A stretch of DNA of 64,000 nt. It comes from Candidatus Faeciplasma pullistercoris (GTDB taxonomy: Bacteria; Bacillota; Clostridia; Oscillospirales; Ruminococcaceae). Below are positions 28,831-37,482 of this stretch, piece after piece. Where the stretch lies: the NCBI GenBank assembly GCA_018715525.1, contig DVLL01000020.1, positions 47,088 to 111,087 of the forward strand, given 5' to 3'. Made by a program: the position numbers and the translations under genes. Numbering within the stretch: the stretch's first letter is position 1; each line of letters starts with the position of its first letter. Under the pieces are notes generated by a model, which did no database searches, was not told where the DNA came from, and saw only the letters and a list, made by a program, of their open reading frames with translations.

Positions 28831-30114
28831 TCAGACCGACTCAAGCGCCTGTCTGATATCGTCTATGAGGTCCTCGGCGCTCTCGATTCCGCAGGAAAGC
28901 CTTACAAGATCAGGCGATACTCCGGCAGCCTTGAGCTCCTCGTCGTTCATCTGTCTGTGCGTTGCGCTCGCAGGGTGGAGGCAGCAGGTCCTTGCGTCCG
29001 CTACATGCGTCTCGATGGCGCAGAGCTTAAGATGCTTCATGAAGTTTTCCGCAGCCTTTCTTCCGCCCTTTACTCCGAAGCTTACAACTCCGCAGGAGCC
29101 GTTAGGCAGGTACTTTTTGCAAAGCTCGTGGTCTATGTTGCCCTCAAGGTCGGGATAGAACACCCAGCTTATCTTGTCGCTCGACTCAAGGAACTTCGCT
29201 ACAGCCATGGCGTTCTCACAGTGGCGCGCCATTCTCACATGCAGGCTCTCAAGCCCGAGGTTGAGTAAATACGCGCTCTGGGGAGAGGGCGTGCAGCCGA
29301 AATCTCTCATGAGCTGAGCGGTCGCCTTGGTGATATAAGCGCCCGCCTGACCGAAGCGCTCGGCGTAGGTGATGCCGTGATAGCTCTCATCAGGGGTAGT
29401 AAGACCTGGGAACTTGTCGGCGTGAGCCATCCAGTCAAATTTTCCGGAATCGACTATGCAGCCGCCGACAGCGGAGCCGTGACCGTCCATATACTTGGTT
29501 GTGGAATGGGTGACTATATCCGCTCCCCACTCGAAGGGACGGCAGTTTACCGGCGTAGCAAAGGTGTTGTCTACGATAAGCGGAACCCCATGCCTGTGAG
29601 CCGCAGCGGCAAAGCGCTCTATATCAAGCACTCTGAGAGCGGGGTTTGCAATCGTTTCGCCGAAAACAGCCTTTGTGTTCGGCTTAAACGCCGCATCGAG
29701 CTCCTCGTCGGAGCAGTCGGGAGAGACAAAGGTAAAATCTATTCCCATCTTCTTCATTGTAACGGCGAAAAGATTGAAGGTTCCGCCGTAAATAGAGGAC
29801 TCCGCCACGACGTGGTCGCCCTCGTTGGCTATGTTGAACACCGCAAAGAAGTTTGCCGCCTGTCCGGAGGAGGTGAGCATCGCAGCCGTTCCGCCCTCAA
29901 GCTCGCAGATCTTTCTTGCGACCATGTCGCAGGTGGGGTTCTGGAGCCTTGAATAGAAGTAGCCCTCGGCCTCAAGGTCGAAAAGCTTGCCCATATCCTC
30001 GCTGGTAGCGTACTTAAAGGTAGTAGACTGGATAATAGGTATCTGTCTCGGCTCGCCGTTGCCGGGAGTATAGCCTCCCTGTACGCACTTTGTTTCAATT
30101 CTCTGATTGCTCAT
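28831..30114 (-). CDS. O-acetylhomoserine sulfhydrylase (aminocarboxypropyltransferase)
   Basis: IETKCVQGGYTPGNGEPRQIPIIQSTTFKY; HSTTKYMDGHGSAVGG. Confidence 0.95.
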   Translation of the reverse strand: MSNQRIETKCVQGGYTPGNGEPRQIPIIQSTTFKYATSEDMGKLFDLEAEGYFYSRLQNPTCDMVARKICELEGGTAAMLTSSGQAANFFAVFNIANEGDHVVAESSIYGGTFNLFAVTMKKMGIDFTFVSPDCSDEELDAAFKPNTKAVFGETIANPALRVLDIERFAAAAHRHGVPLIVDNTFATPVNCRPFEWGADIVTHSTTKYMDGHGSAVGGCIVDSGKFDWMAHADKFPGLTTPDESYHGITYAERFGQAGAYITKATAQLMRDFGCTPSPQSAYLLNLGLESLHVRMARHCENAMAVAKFLESSDKISWVFYPDLEGNIDHELCKKYLPNGSCGVVSFGVKGGRKAAENFMKHLKLCAIETHVADARTCCLHPASATHRQMNDEELKAAGVSPDLVRLSCGIESAEDLIDDIRQALESV

Positions 30115-30140
30115 ATCTATAAGCCTTTCGTATAGTTTTA

Positions 30141-31208
30141 TCAGACGGTCTGTCTCCAGCCTCTTGTGTCGGGACGCTTGCCCCACTGTATTCCGGTAAG
30201 CTCGTCGTAAAGCTTCTGGGTGAGCTCGCCTATCTTGCCTCCGCCTATCTCGAACACCTCGTCCTTATAGCGGAGCTTTCCGACAGGAGATACAACCGCG
30301 GCGGTTCCCGTTCCGAACACCTCTTCAAGCGTTCCGTTATGTGCGGCTTCGATAAGCTCGTCAACAGAAATCTTTCTCTCCTCGACTTCATAGCCCCAGT
30401 CGCGGCAGAGGGTCAGAACGGAATCTCTTGTGATTCCGGGGAGTATTGAGCCGTTGAGCATAGGTGTGACAACCTTGCCCGCAATCTTGAAGACGATATT
30501 CATCGCGCCGACTTCCTCTATGTACTTTCTCTCGACTCCGTCAAGCCACAGAACCTGAGAATAGCCGTCGTCGTGCGCCTTTACCTGAGCAGCTAAGGAT
30601 GCGGCATAGTTTCCGCCCGTCTTGGCAAAGCCTATTCCGCCTCTTACCGCTCTTACATAGTCGTCCTCTATCCAAATGCCTACGGGAGCGAGCCCGCTCT
30701 CATAGTAGGCTCCGGAGGGAGAAAGTATGACCATGAAGAGGTAGCTCTTTGAGGGAGCGACTCCAAGATGGTCGTCGGTAGAGATGACAAAGGGTCTTAT
30801 ATAGAGCGAGGTTCCCGGCTCATCGGGTATCCAGTCGCGGTCTATGTCGACTACAGCCTTGACAGCCTGCACAAAGTCCTCCTCGGGAATGCTCGGAATG
30901 CAGAGCCTCTTATTTGAGTTGTTGGCGCGCTTCGCGTTCATGTCAGGTCTGAACAGATACACCTCGCCGTTGTCGCCCTTATATGCCTTTAAGCCCTCGA
31001 ACATGGTCTGTCCGTAGTGGAACACCATTGCCGCAGGTGAAAGGGTGATATTATGGAAGGGTTCAATCCTTGCATCGTGCCAGCCCTGACCCTCGTCATA
31101 GTTCATTATGAACATGTGGTCGGTGAAAATATGTCCGAAGCCGAGCTTTTCACCCTTCGCAGGCTTTTTCTTTGGGTTCTGGGTCTTTTCTACTCTGATG
31201 TTAAGCAT
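30141..31208 (-). CDS. ilvE: branched-chain amino acid aminotransferase
   Basis: HYGQTMFEGLKAYKGDNGEVYLFRPDMNAKRANNSNKRLCIP; KTGGNYAASLAAQ. Confidence 0.96.
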   Translation of the reverse strand: MLNIRVEKTQNPKKKPAKGEKLGFGHIFTDHMFIMNYDEGQGWHDARIEPFHNITLSPAAMVFHYGQTMFEGLKAYKGDNGEVYLFRPDMNAKRANNSNKRLCIPSIPEEDFVQAVKAVVDIDRDWIPDEPGTSLYIRPFVISTDDHLGVAPSKSYLFMVILSPSGAYYESGLAPVGIWIEDDYVRAVRGGIGFAKTGGNYAASLAAQVKAHDDGYSQVLWLDGVERKYIEEVGAMNIVFKIAGKVVTPMLNGSILPGITRDSVLTLCRDWGYEVEERKISVDELIEAAHNGTLEEVFGTGTAAVVSPVGKLRYKDEVFEIGGGKIGELTQKLYDELTGIQWGKRPDTRGWRQTV

Positions 31209-31226
31209 TGTTATCAGCTCCTAAAC

Positions 31227-31763
31227 TTATTTATAGTTATATCCGGTCTCAAGTGCCTTGAGATTATAAGCAAGCATATCGGCGTGCTTGGCGGAAACTA
31301 CCTTTTCAAGCGCGCTCTTTATGTCGTCAAAGCTGACGACCCCCGTCTCCCTTATCATCTTGCCCATCATTATCATGTTGGCAAGCGTGGGTATTCCCTC
31401 GTCCGCGGCAAGCTTTGTTGCGGGAATGTAGTACGCCTTGACGTCCTCGCGAGTAACCTTCCTGTCAATAAGGGTTGAATCGACAAATATCGACGCTCCC
31501 GGGACGGCGGCGTTCTCGTACTTATCGAGCGACGGCAGGTTCATGACCGCGAGTATGTCCGGATTGGATACTATCGGAGAGCCGACCGGCGTGTCCGAGA
31601 CTATTACCGAGCAGTTGGCGGTTCCGCCTCTCATCTCCGGACCGTATGAGGGGAGCCAGCTTATCTCCTTGCCCTCAAGAAGTCCCTTATACGCCAAAAA
31701 CTTTCCGGCAAACAGTATTCCCTGTCCTCCGAACCCGGCTATGAGAATCTGAGTATAAGCCAT
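31227..31763 (-). CDS. 2-oxoacid:ferredoxin oxidoreductase gamma subunit
   Basis: ILIAGFGGQGILFAGKFLAYKGLLEGKEISWLPSYGPEMRGGTANCSVIVSD. Confidence 0.93.
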   Translation of the reverse strand: MAYTQILIAGFGGQGILFAGKFLAYKGLLEGKEISWLPSYGPEMRGGTANCSVIVSDTPVGSPIVSNPDILAVMNLPSLDKYENAAVPGASIFVDSTLIDRKVTREDVKAYYIPATKLAADEGIPTLANMIMMGKMIRETGVVSFDDIKSALEKVVSAKHADMLAYNLKALETGYNYK

Positions 31764-31764
31764 G

Positions 31765-32517
31765 TCACTTGCCCTCCTTGTTCGCCGATCTGTCCTTATA
31801 AACGCCGAGCGGATAATAGGGGATCATGTTCGTGTCTATCCATTCAAGCGCCTTTGAGGGCGTCATTCCCCAGTTCGTAGGGCAGGAGGAGATGACCTCG
31901 ACAAGCGAGAAGCCCTTGCCGTTTATCTGGTTCTCAAACGCCTTTTTGATCGCCTTTTTGGCGCTCATGACGTTCTTGACGTTGTTGACCGCGACCCTCT
32001 CGATATATTCCGGTCCGTCAAGAGAGGACAAAAGCTCGCAAACCTTTATGGGATACCCCACGGTGTTCACATCTCTGCCGTAGGGCGAGGTCTGGGTGAC
32101 CTGTCCGGGGAGAGAGGTAGGCGCCATCTGTCCGCCGGTCATTCCGTAGATCGCGTTGTTTATGAATATAACCGTAATATTTTCATTTCTTGTCGCCGCG
32201 TGAACCGTCTCAGCCATACCTATAGAGGCGAGGTCTCCGTCTCCCTGATAGGTAAAGATGATGTTATTGGGCATCGCCCTCTTGAGTCCGGTCGCAACTG
32301 CGGGCGCTCTGCCGTGAGCCGCCTCCACCATGTCGCAGGAGAAGTAGTTGTACGCCATGACCGCACAGCCTACCGGAGCTACTCCGACTGTATCGCCGAG
32401 TATTCCGAGCTCGTCTATAGCCTGAGCCACAAGACGGTGAACTATGCCGTGAGTACAGCCGGGGCAGTAGTGAAGAGGCGCGTCTGTAAGAGCCTTCGGC
32501 TTTTCAAATACTACCAT
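31765..32517 (-). CDS. 2-oxoacid:ferredoxin oxidoreductase beta subunit (TPP-binding)
   Basis: HYCPGCTHGIVHRLV; GDGDLASIGMAETVHAATRNENITVIFINNAIYGMTGGQ. Confidence 0.94.
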   Translation of the reverse strand: MVVFEKPKALTDAPLHYCPGCTHGIVHRLVAQAIDELGILGDTVGVAPVGCAVMAYNYFSCDMVEAAHGRAPAVATGLKRAMPNNIIFTYQGDGDLASIGMAETVHAATRNENITVIFINNAIYGMTGGQMAPTSLPGQVTQTSPYGRDVNTVGYPIKVCELLSSLDGPEYIERVAVNNVKNVMSAKKAIKKAFENQINGKGFSLVEVISSCPTNWGMTPSKALEWIDTNMIPYYPLGVYKDRSANKEGK

Positions 32518-33578
32518 CAGTTGTTCCCTCCTATCAATTCATCAAGTGTTTTAAGTATCTCTTCCGGAGCGGGTATCATTCCGCCAACTCTCGAGCAAAG
32601 GGCAACCGGTCTTAAGCATTCCTCGGCAAGCTTGATATCCTCTATCATCTGTCCCATAGAAAGCTCCACCGAGACAAACGCTTTGACCTTCTCGGCAGCA
32701 GCCGCTATAGCCTTCTTCGGGAATGGCCACAGGGTGATAGGTCTTATCATTCCGACCTTGACGCCCTTTGCACGCGCCGCGGTTATCGCGTTCTTTGCGA
32801 CTCTCGCCGCTATTCCGAAGGCGACGATGCAGTACTCGGCGTCCTCCATCATGTACTCCTCATACATGACCTCGTTCTCCTCTACCAGCTTGTAGCGCTC
32901 AAATCTCTCGAGGTTCTTTCTTTCCAGCTCCTCGGGGACGAGGTAGAGCGAGTTTACTATGTTGTGCTCCCTGACGCCCTTGGTACCGGTCACAGCCCAG
33001 GGCTTGTTCGGCTTATACTCTACAGGCTCGGGCAGAACCACCGGCTCCATCATCTGTCCCATTGTTCCGTCCGCAAGTATCATCGCGGGTATGAGATACT
33101 TGTCTGAAAGATCAAACGCCTTTGCGGTCAGGTCAGCCATTTCCTGAACCGACGCGGGGGCTATTACTATAAGATGATAGTCTCCGTGTCCGCCGCCCTT
33201 TGTAGCCTGGAAGTAATCCGACTGCGAGGGCTGTATGCCGCCGAGTCCGGGGCCTCCTCTTTGCACATTGAGTATCAGCGCGGGAAGGTCTGAGCCGGCA
33301 AGATAGGATATGCCCTCCTGCTTGAGCGAAACTCCCGGGCTTGACGATGAGGTCATCGCCCTGAGTCCTGCGCTCGCAACTCCGTAGATCATGTTTATAG
33401 CGGCTATTTCGCTCTCAGCCTGCAAGAACGTTCCGCCTATTTTAGGCATCCTCTTCGCCATGTAGGCGGCAACCTCGGTCTGAGGAGTGATCGGGTATCC
33501 GAAATAGTGGCGGCAGCCTGCTCTTATCGCCGCCTCGGCAATAGCCTCGTTGCCCTTCATTAGTACCTTTTCTGACAT
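32517..33578 (-). CDS. 2-oxoacid:ferredoxin oxidoreductase alpha subunit (VorB/KorA-like)
   Basis: KGNEAIAEAAIRAGCRHYFGYPITPQTEVAAYMAKRMPKIGGTFLQAESEIAAINM. Confidence 0.94.
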   Translation of the reverse strand: MSEKVLMKGNEAIAEAAIRAGCRHYFGYPITPQTEVAAYMAKRMPKIGGTFLQAESEIAAINMIYGVASAGLRAMTSSSSPGVSLKQEGISYLAGSDLPALILNVQRGGPGLGGIQPSQSDYFQATKGGGHGDYHLIVIAPASVQEMADLTAKAFDLSDKYLIPAMILADGTMGQMMEPVVLPEPVEYKPNKPWAVTGTKGVREHNIVNSLYLVPEELERKNLERFERYKLVEENEVMYEEYMMEDAEYCIVAFGIAARVAKNAITAARAKGVKVGMIRPITLWPFPKKAIAAAAEKVKAFVSVELSMGQMIEDIKLAEECLRPVALCSRVGGMIPAPEEILKTLDELIGGNN

Positions 33579-33601
33579 AGCTTTATTCCTTTCCGCTGAC
33601 T

Positions 33602-33808
33602 CTATTTTTCAACCGTAATGACGCAGTCGGGGCACATTGCAGCGCAGAAGGCGCAGCCTATGCACTTTGACTGATCGGTCATCTGAGCGGGATAGTGACC
33701 CTTTTTGTTGATCTTGTCCTTGGCGAGAACGAGTATTTTCTTGGGGCATGCCTCAACGCAAAGTCCGCAGCCCTTGCAGACGTCCTCCTTGAATGTTACC
33801 TTTGGCAT
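33602..33808 (-). CDS. 2x[4Fe-4S] ferredoxin-like delta subunit
   Basis: CKGCGLCVEACPKK and CIGCAFCAAMCPD motifs. Confidence 0.94.
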   Translation of the reverse strand: MPKVTFKEDVCKGCGLCVEACPKKILVLAKDKINKKGHYPAQMTDQSKCIGCAFCAAMCPDCVITVEK

Positions 33809-33829
33809 CAGAACATCTCCTTAATTTTA

Positions 33830-34501
33830 TCAATTTATATCAAAATATCTCTTCTGAAGCGTCATCGGGAAGACGTCCGGCAGCTTCAAATACCTTGCCA
33901 CCCTGTCCTCCGCGCTTGTAAACAGTACCGGAAGCCCGGAAAGCTCGGACAGCCTGCGCGCCTCATGGACGCTTTCAAGCACCGTCTCAACGGTTGTTTC
34001 CCGCCCTAAGTTCGTGTTGTTTACAATGGCGGTAAAGCCTATTCCTCCCGCCGTCTCTATCTCCCGCATCACCTCGAGCGCCTCCTCGGCTCTTCTTGTC
34101 AGCGGGCGGCAGAAGTTTGCGACAAAAACCATCTCGTAGTCGTTTTCCTCAAGTATATACGGAGCGAAGCGCCCTAAAGCATACGCTCCCCTGTCGTCTC
34201 CGCCTATATCGAGAACGGCGTACCTCAAGCGGTTCTCCACAGCTCCGTAAAGCTCGGAGGGAAGCGCCGGAAGGTCAACATTAGAATTGGCAAATTCCGA
34301 GGATATTATCTGTATCCCCTCGCTCTCGAGCAGCTCGGTGCTGTCCTTAGTGCGAAAATACGGGTTGACTATATCGAGGTCGGCTATGACCACCTGCTTG
34401 CCGCCGGCTCTGAGCATCTGCGCGTAGTTTACCGCTATATTCGTCTTGCCGCTCCCGTAATGTCCGGCAAAAAGCGTTACTCTTCTTATTCTCGTATCCA
34501 T
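33830..34501 (-). CDS. MinD/ArsA/CobQ-like P-loop ATPase
   Basis: FAGHYGSGKTNIAVNYAQ Walker A; VVIADLDIVNPYFRTKD. Confidence 0.85.
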   Translation of the reverse strand: MDTRIRRVTLFAGHYGSGKTNIAVNYAQMLRAGGKQVVIADLDIVNPYFRTKDSTELLESEGIQIISSEFANSNVDLPALPSELYGAVENRLRYAVLDIGGDDRGAYALGRFAPYILEENDYEMVFVANFCRPLTRRAEEALEVMREIETAGGIGFTAIVNNTNLGRETTVETVLESVHEARRLSELSGLPVLFTSAEDRVARYLKLPDVFPMTLQKRYFDIN

Positions 34502-34662
34502 GCACCTCCTGCCGTCGTCAAGCCTAAGCTCCTATGCTAAAACAATCCGCCCCAAAGACGCTTATCCTTGAGGCGTTAGAAAAATCCTTGACCTTTGCTC
34601 AAACCATACGCGCTCTGCAAGCCTTGTTCAGTCTTCTCGCGCTTTTATGATTTACCGCGATT

Positions 34663-34691
34663 ATTCTATCACACCTTAGCGGGAATGTCAA
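34663..34691 (-). promoter_or_regulatory. promoter TTGACA-N17-TAGAAT upstream of the P-loop ATPase/oxidoreductase operon
   Basis: read on the minus strand; ~160-nt leader before the ATG at 34501. Confidence 0.75.
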
Positions 34692-34798
34692 CAATTACAG
34701 CCTGCCGTATTTGTATAAAATGACGCTGTGCCGCAGGATTTTCCGCAAGCAGCCGCTTCCGGGCCTGAAATGTACGCATCATTTGCCGGCCGGTATCA

Positions 34799-37066
34799 TC
34801 AAAGGGCGTTTCTTCTTATCTTGCCGCTGATGGTCTTGGGCAGCTCGTCCTTGAATTCGATTATTCTGGGATACTTGTAGGGGGCGGTGTGATTCTTGAC
34901 ATAGTTCTGGATCTCCTTCTTGAGCTCCTCGCTCGGAACCGTACCCTTTGTCAGAACTATGCTCGCCTTGACGACCTGACCTCTTACCTCGTCAGGAACG
35001 CCGGAAACTCCGCACTCAAGCACATAAGGCAGCTCCATGAGAACGCTCTCGATCTCGAAGGGACCGATGCGGTAACCGGAGGATTTGATAACGTCGTCGA
35101 TCCTCGATACATAGTAGAAATAGCCGTCCTCGTCGCGCCATGCCGTATCGCAGGTGTGATACAGTCCGTCGTGCCATACATCGTCAGTCTTTTCCTGATC
35201 CCTGTAGTAGCCCTTGAAGAGTCCGCAGGGGTTGCCCTTGTCGGTGCGGATAACTATCTCGCCGACCTCGCCGGGTCCGCAGGGGTTGCCGTCCGGGTCT
35301 ACTATATCGACGTCATACTGAGGCGTGGGCTTGCCCATAGAGCCGAGCTTTGGCGTCATTCCGCAGAGATTCGCCATGATGAGGGTGGTCTCGGTCTGGC
35401 CGAAGCCCTCCATTATCTCAAGACCGGTGGCTTCCTTGAATCTCTTGGATACCTCGGGGTTAAGAGCCTCGCCCGCCGTGGTCATGTGCTTTATTGATGA
35501 GAGGTCGTACTTCGAGATGTCCTCCTTGATGAGCATTCTGAGCATTGTCGGAGGAGCGCAGAAGGTGGTTATCTGGTACTTGGCGAAGAGCGGAAGGATG
35601 TCGTGGGCGTCAAACTTGTCGAAGTCATAGACAAACACCGCACCCTCGCAGAGCCACTGCCCGTAGAGCTTGCCCCAGAGCGACTTGCCCCAGCCGGTAT
35701 CCGAGATTGTCAGGTGGAGTCCGTCACGCTCGCAGCAGTGCCAATATCTGGCGGTCACATAGTGACCGAGAGCGTAGGTGTGAGCGTGCTGAGCCATCTT
35801 GGGGTTGCCGGTGGTTCCAGATGTGAAGAACATCAGAGCCGGCTCGCTGCCTGCCGGGCAGTCGTCAGGACGGTCAAACTTCTCGCTGTAAAGCTGGTAT
35901 TCGCTGTTGAGGCTTCTCCAGCCTTCCCTCTCTCCGTTGACCATGATGAGATGCTTAACGCTCGGGCACTGCTTAGCCGCTGCCTCCGCGATCTCGGCGG
36001 TATCGCCGTCGGCGGTGCAGACAAGAGCGGAAACTCCGGCGGAGTTGAATCTGTATACAAAATCATGCTCCTTGAGCTGATTGGTGGCGGGGATAGCGAT
36101 AGCGCCCAGCTTGTGGAGCGCAACCATGCAGAACCAGAACTGATAATGCCTCTTGAGAACAAGCATTACCTTGTCTCCTCTGCCGATACCGAGAGACTTG
36201 AAGTAGTTTGCGACCTGATTTGACGCGCGCTTTATGTCCCTGAAGGTAAATCTGCGCTCGTTGTGATGCTTATCTACATGAAGCATCGCGAGCTTATCCG
36301 GGTACTTGTCTGCTATCGCGTCTACAATGTCAAAGCCGAAGTTGAAGCTCTCGGTGTTCTTGAAGTGGATGCCCTTGAGCGCGCCGTACTCGTCCTCCAC
36401 GGTGTCGATAAACCTCTGGCAGATGAGCTGCTCGGACTTTCCCGCCTGGATCACCTTCTCGCGAATCTCTTCTTCCTTTTCCTCTTCTCCGGGAAGAACC
36501 ACCGCTAAGAACACGCAGTCCTTGCCGTCTACTGCGATCATGCCGTGAGGAGTGGAGGAATTGTAGTAGATGCTGTCTCCCTCGTGGAGAACCTCGACAT
36601 GCTTTCCTACCTGAACCTTCAGGCTTCCGCTTATGATAAGGTCGAATTCCTGACCGTTATGCGTAGTCAGATTGATAGGCTGGTGCTGCTGGGCGGCGGA
36701 ATACTCGTACTTTACCCAGTAGGGCTCGGCGATCTTGCCCTTGAACATAGGCGCAAGGTTGGAGATGTCTATACCGGGCTCCTTCGCAGTCTTCTGACCC
36801 TGTCCCTTCCTTGTCACCGTGTAGGACGTCAGCCTCTCGGCGTTGTGTCCTTCGATAAGGTCCGTAAGGTCAATGTCGAAGGCAAGCGCGCACTTGTGTA
36901 TAAACGTAAACGGAAGATCCTCCTCGGCAGCCTCGTACCTGAGGTATTCTTCCTCGGTCACCTCCGTCTTCTCGGCCATCTCGGCGGCGGTCCAGCCCAT
37001 GATATCCCTCATGCCCCTGATACGAGCGGCGATATCCATAAGTCTTGTCTGAGAATTTGTCGGCAT
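34799..37066 (-). CDS. fused XRE-HTH + cupin + AMP-dependent acyl-CoA synthetase
   Basis: N-terminal HTH IRGMRDIMGWTAAEMAEKTEVTEEEY; cupin HNGQEFDLIISGSLKVQVGKHVEVLHEGDSIYYNSSTPHGM; AMP-binding FFTSGTTGNPKMAQH, GEIVIRTDKGN, PKTISGKIRRNAL. Confidence 0.93.
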   Translation of the reverse strand: MPTNSQTRLMDIAARIRGMRDIMGWTAAEMAEKTEVTEEEYLRYEAAEEDLPFTFIHKCALAFDIDLTDLIEGHNAERLTSYTVTRKGQGQKTAKEPGIDISNLAPMFKGKIAEPYWVKYEYSAAQQHQPINLTTHNGQEFDLIISGSLKVQVGKHVEVLHEGDSIYYNSSTPHGMIAVDGKDCVFLAVVLPGEEEKEEEIREKVIQAGKSEQLICQRFIDTVEDEYGALKGIHFKNTESFNFGFDIVDAIADKYPDKLAMLHVDKHHNERRFTFRDIKRASNQVANYFKSLGIGRGDKVMLVLKRHYQFWFCMVALHKLGAIAIPATNQLKEHDFVYRFNSAGVSALVCTADGDTAEIAEAAAKQCPSVKHLIMVNGEREGWRSLNSEYQLYSEKFDRPDDCPAGSEPALMFFTSGTTGNPKMAQHAHTYALGHYVTARYWHCCERDGLHLTISDTGWGKSLWGKLYGQWLCEGAVFVYDFDKFDAHDILPLFAKYQITTFCAPPTMLRMLIKEDISKYDLSSIKHMTTAGEALNPEVSKRFKEATGLEIMEGFGQTETTLIMANLCGMTPKLGSMGKPTPQYDVDIVDPDGNPCGPGEVGEIVIRTDKGNPCGLFKGYYRDQEKTDDVWHDGLYHTCDTAWRDEDGYFYYVSRIDDVIKSSGYRIGPFEIESVLMELPYVLECGVSGVPDEVRGQVVKASIVLTKGTVPSEELKKEIQNYVKNHTAPYKYPRIIEFKDELPKTISGKIRRNAL

Positions 37067-37104
37067 AAGTTTTTCTCCTTCCAGAAAATAACAGATGATT
37101 TTTA

Positions 37105-37400
37105 TTGAGACGCAAAAAAGCCCGTCTCAAATTTCTTTGAGACGAGCAGCAAATACTGATATCATTGCTTTTGCCCGCGGTACCACTCAAATTGCGCTTA
37201 AACAAGCGCCACTCAGGCTCTGACAAGCCGTATACATTAACGCAGTAGTAACGAAAGACGCCTACCCGCACAATCGCGCTCGGGTCTTCTGCTCGGAAGT
37301 GATGGGATAAGACGCTGCACCTGCCGGCTCACACCACTCCCGGCTCGCTTTAAGCGCATCCTGCGAACTCTCCGTCTTCGTCATCGCATTTATTGCCTCA
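37105..37400 (-). promoter_or_regulatory. T-box leader, candidate Ile (ATC) specifier
   Basis: GAGTGGTACCGCGGGC (37173-37188); stem-I-like ...GCGAGCCGGGAGTGGTGTGAGCCGGCAG...; candidate specifier ATC (37303-37301) followed by ACTTCCGAGC; terminator GCTCGTCTCAAAGAAATTTGAGACGGGCTTTTTT (37114-37147). Confidence 0.93.
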
Positions 37401-37401
37401 T

Positions 37402-37430
37402 ATTTTATCACCTGAATTTTGAGTTGTCAA
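37402..37430 (-). promoter_or_regulatory. sigma-A promoter TTGACA-N17-TAAAAT for the T-box transcript
   Basis: read on the minus strand. Confidence 0.8.
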
Positions 37431-37482
37431 TCTGGCGTTTTGCACAATTAATTATTTGCGTATACATGCAATATCCACAATG

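Noticed and set aside
34889-36223. Several 180-206 aa plus-strand ORFs
   Set aside because: Antisense to the acyl-CoA ligase fusion, no domain signature.
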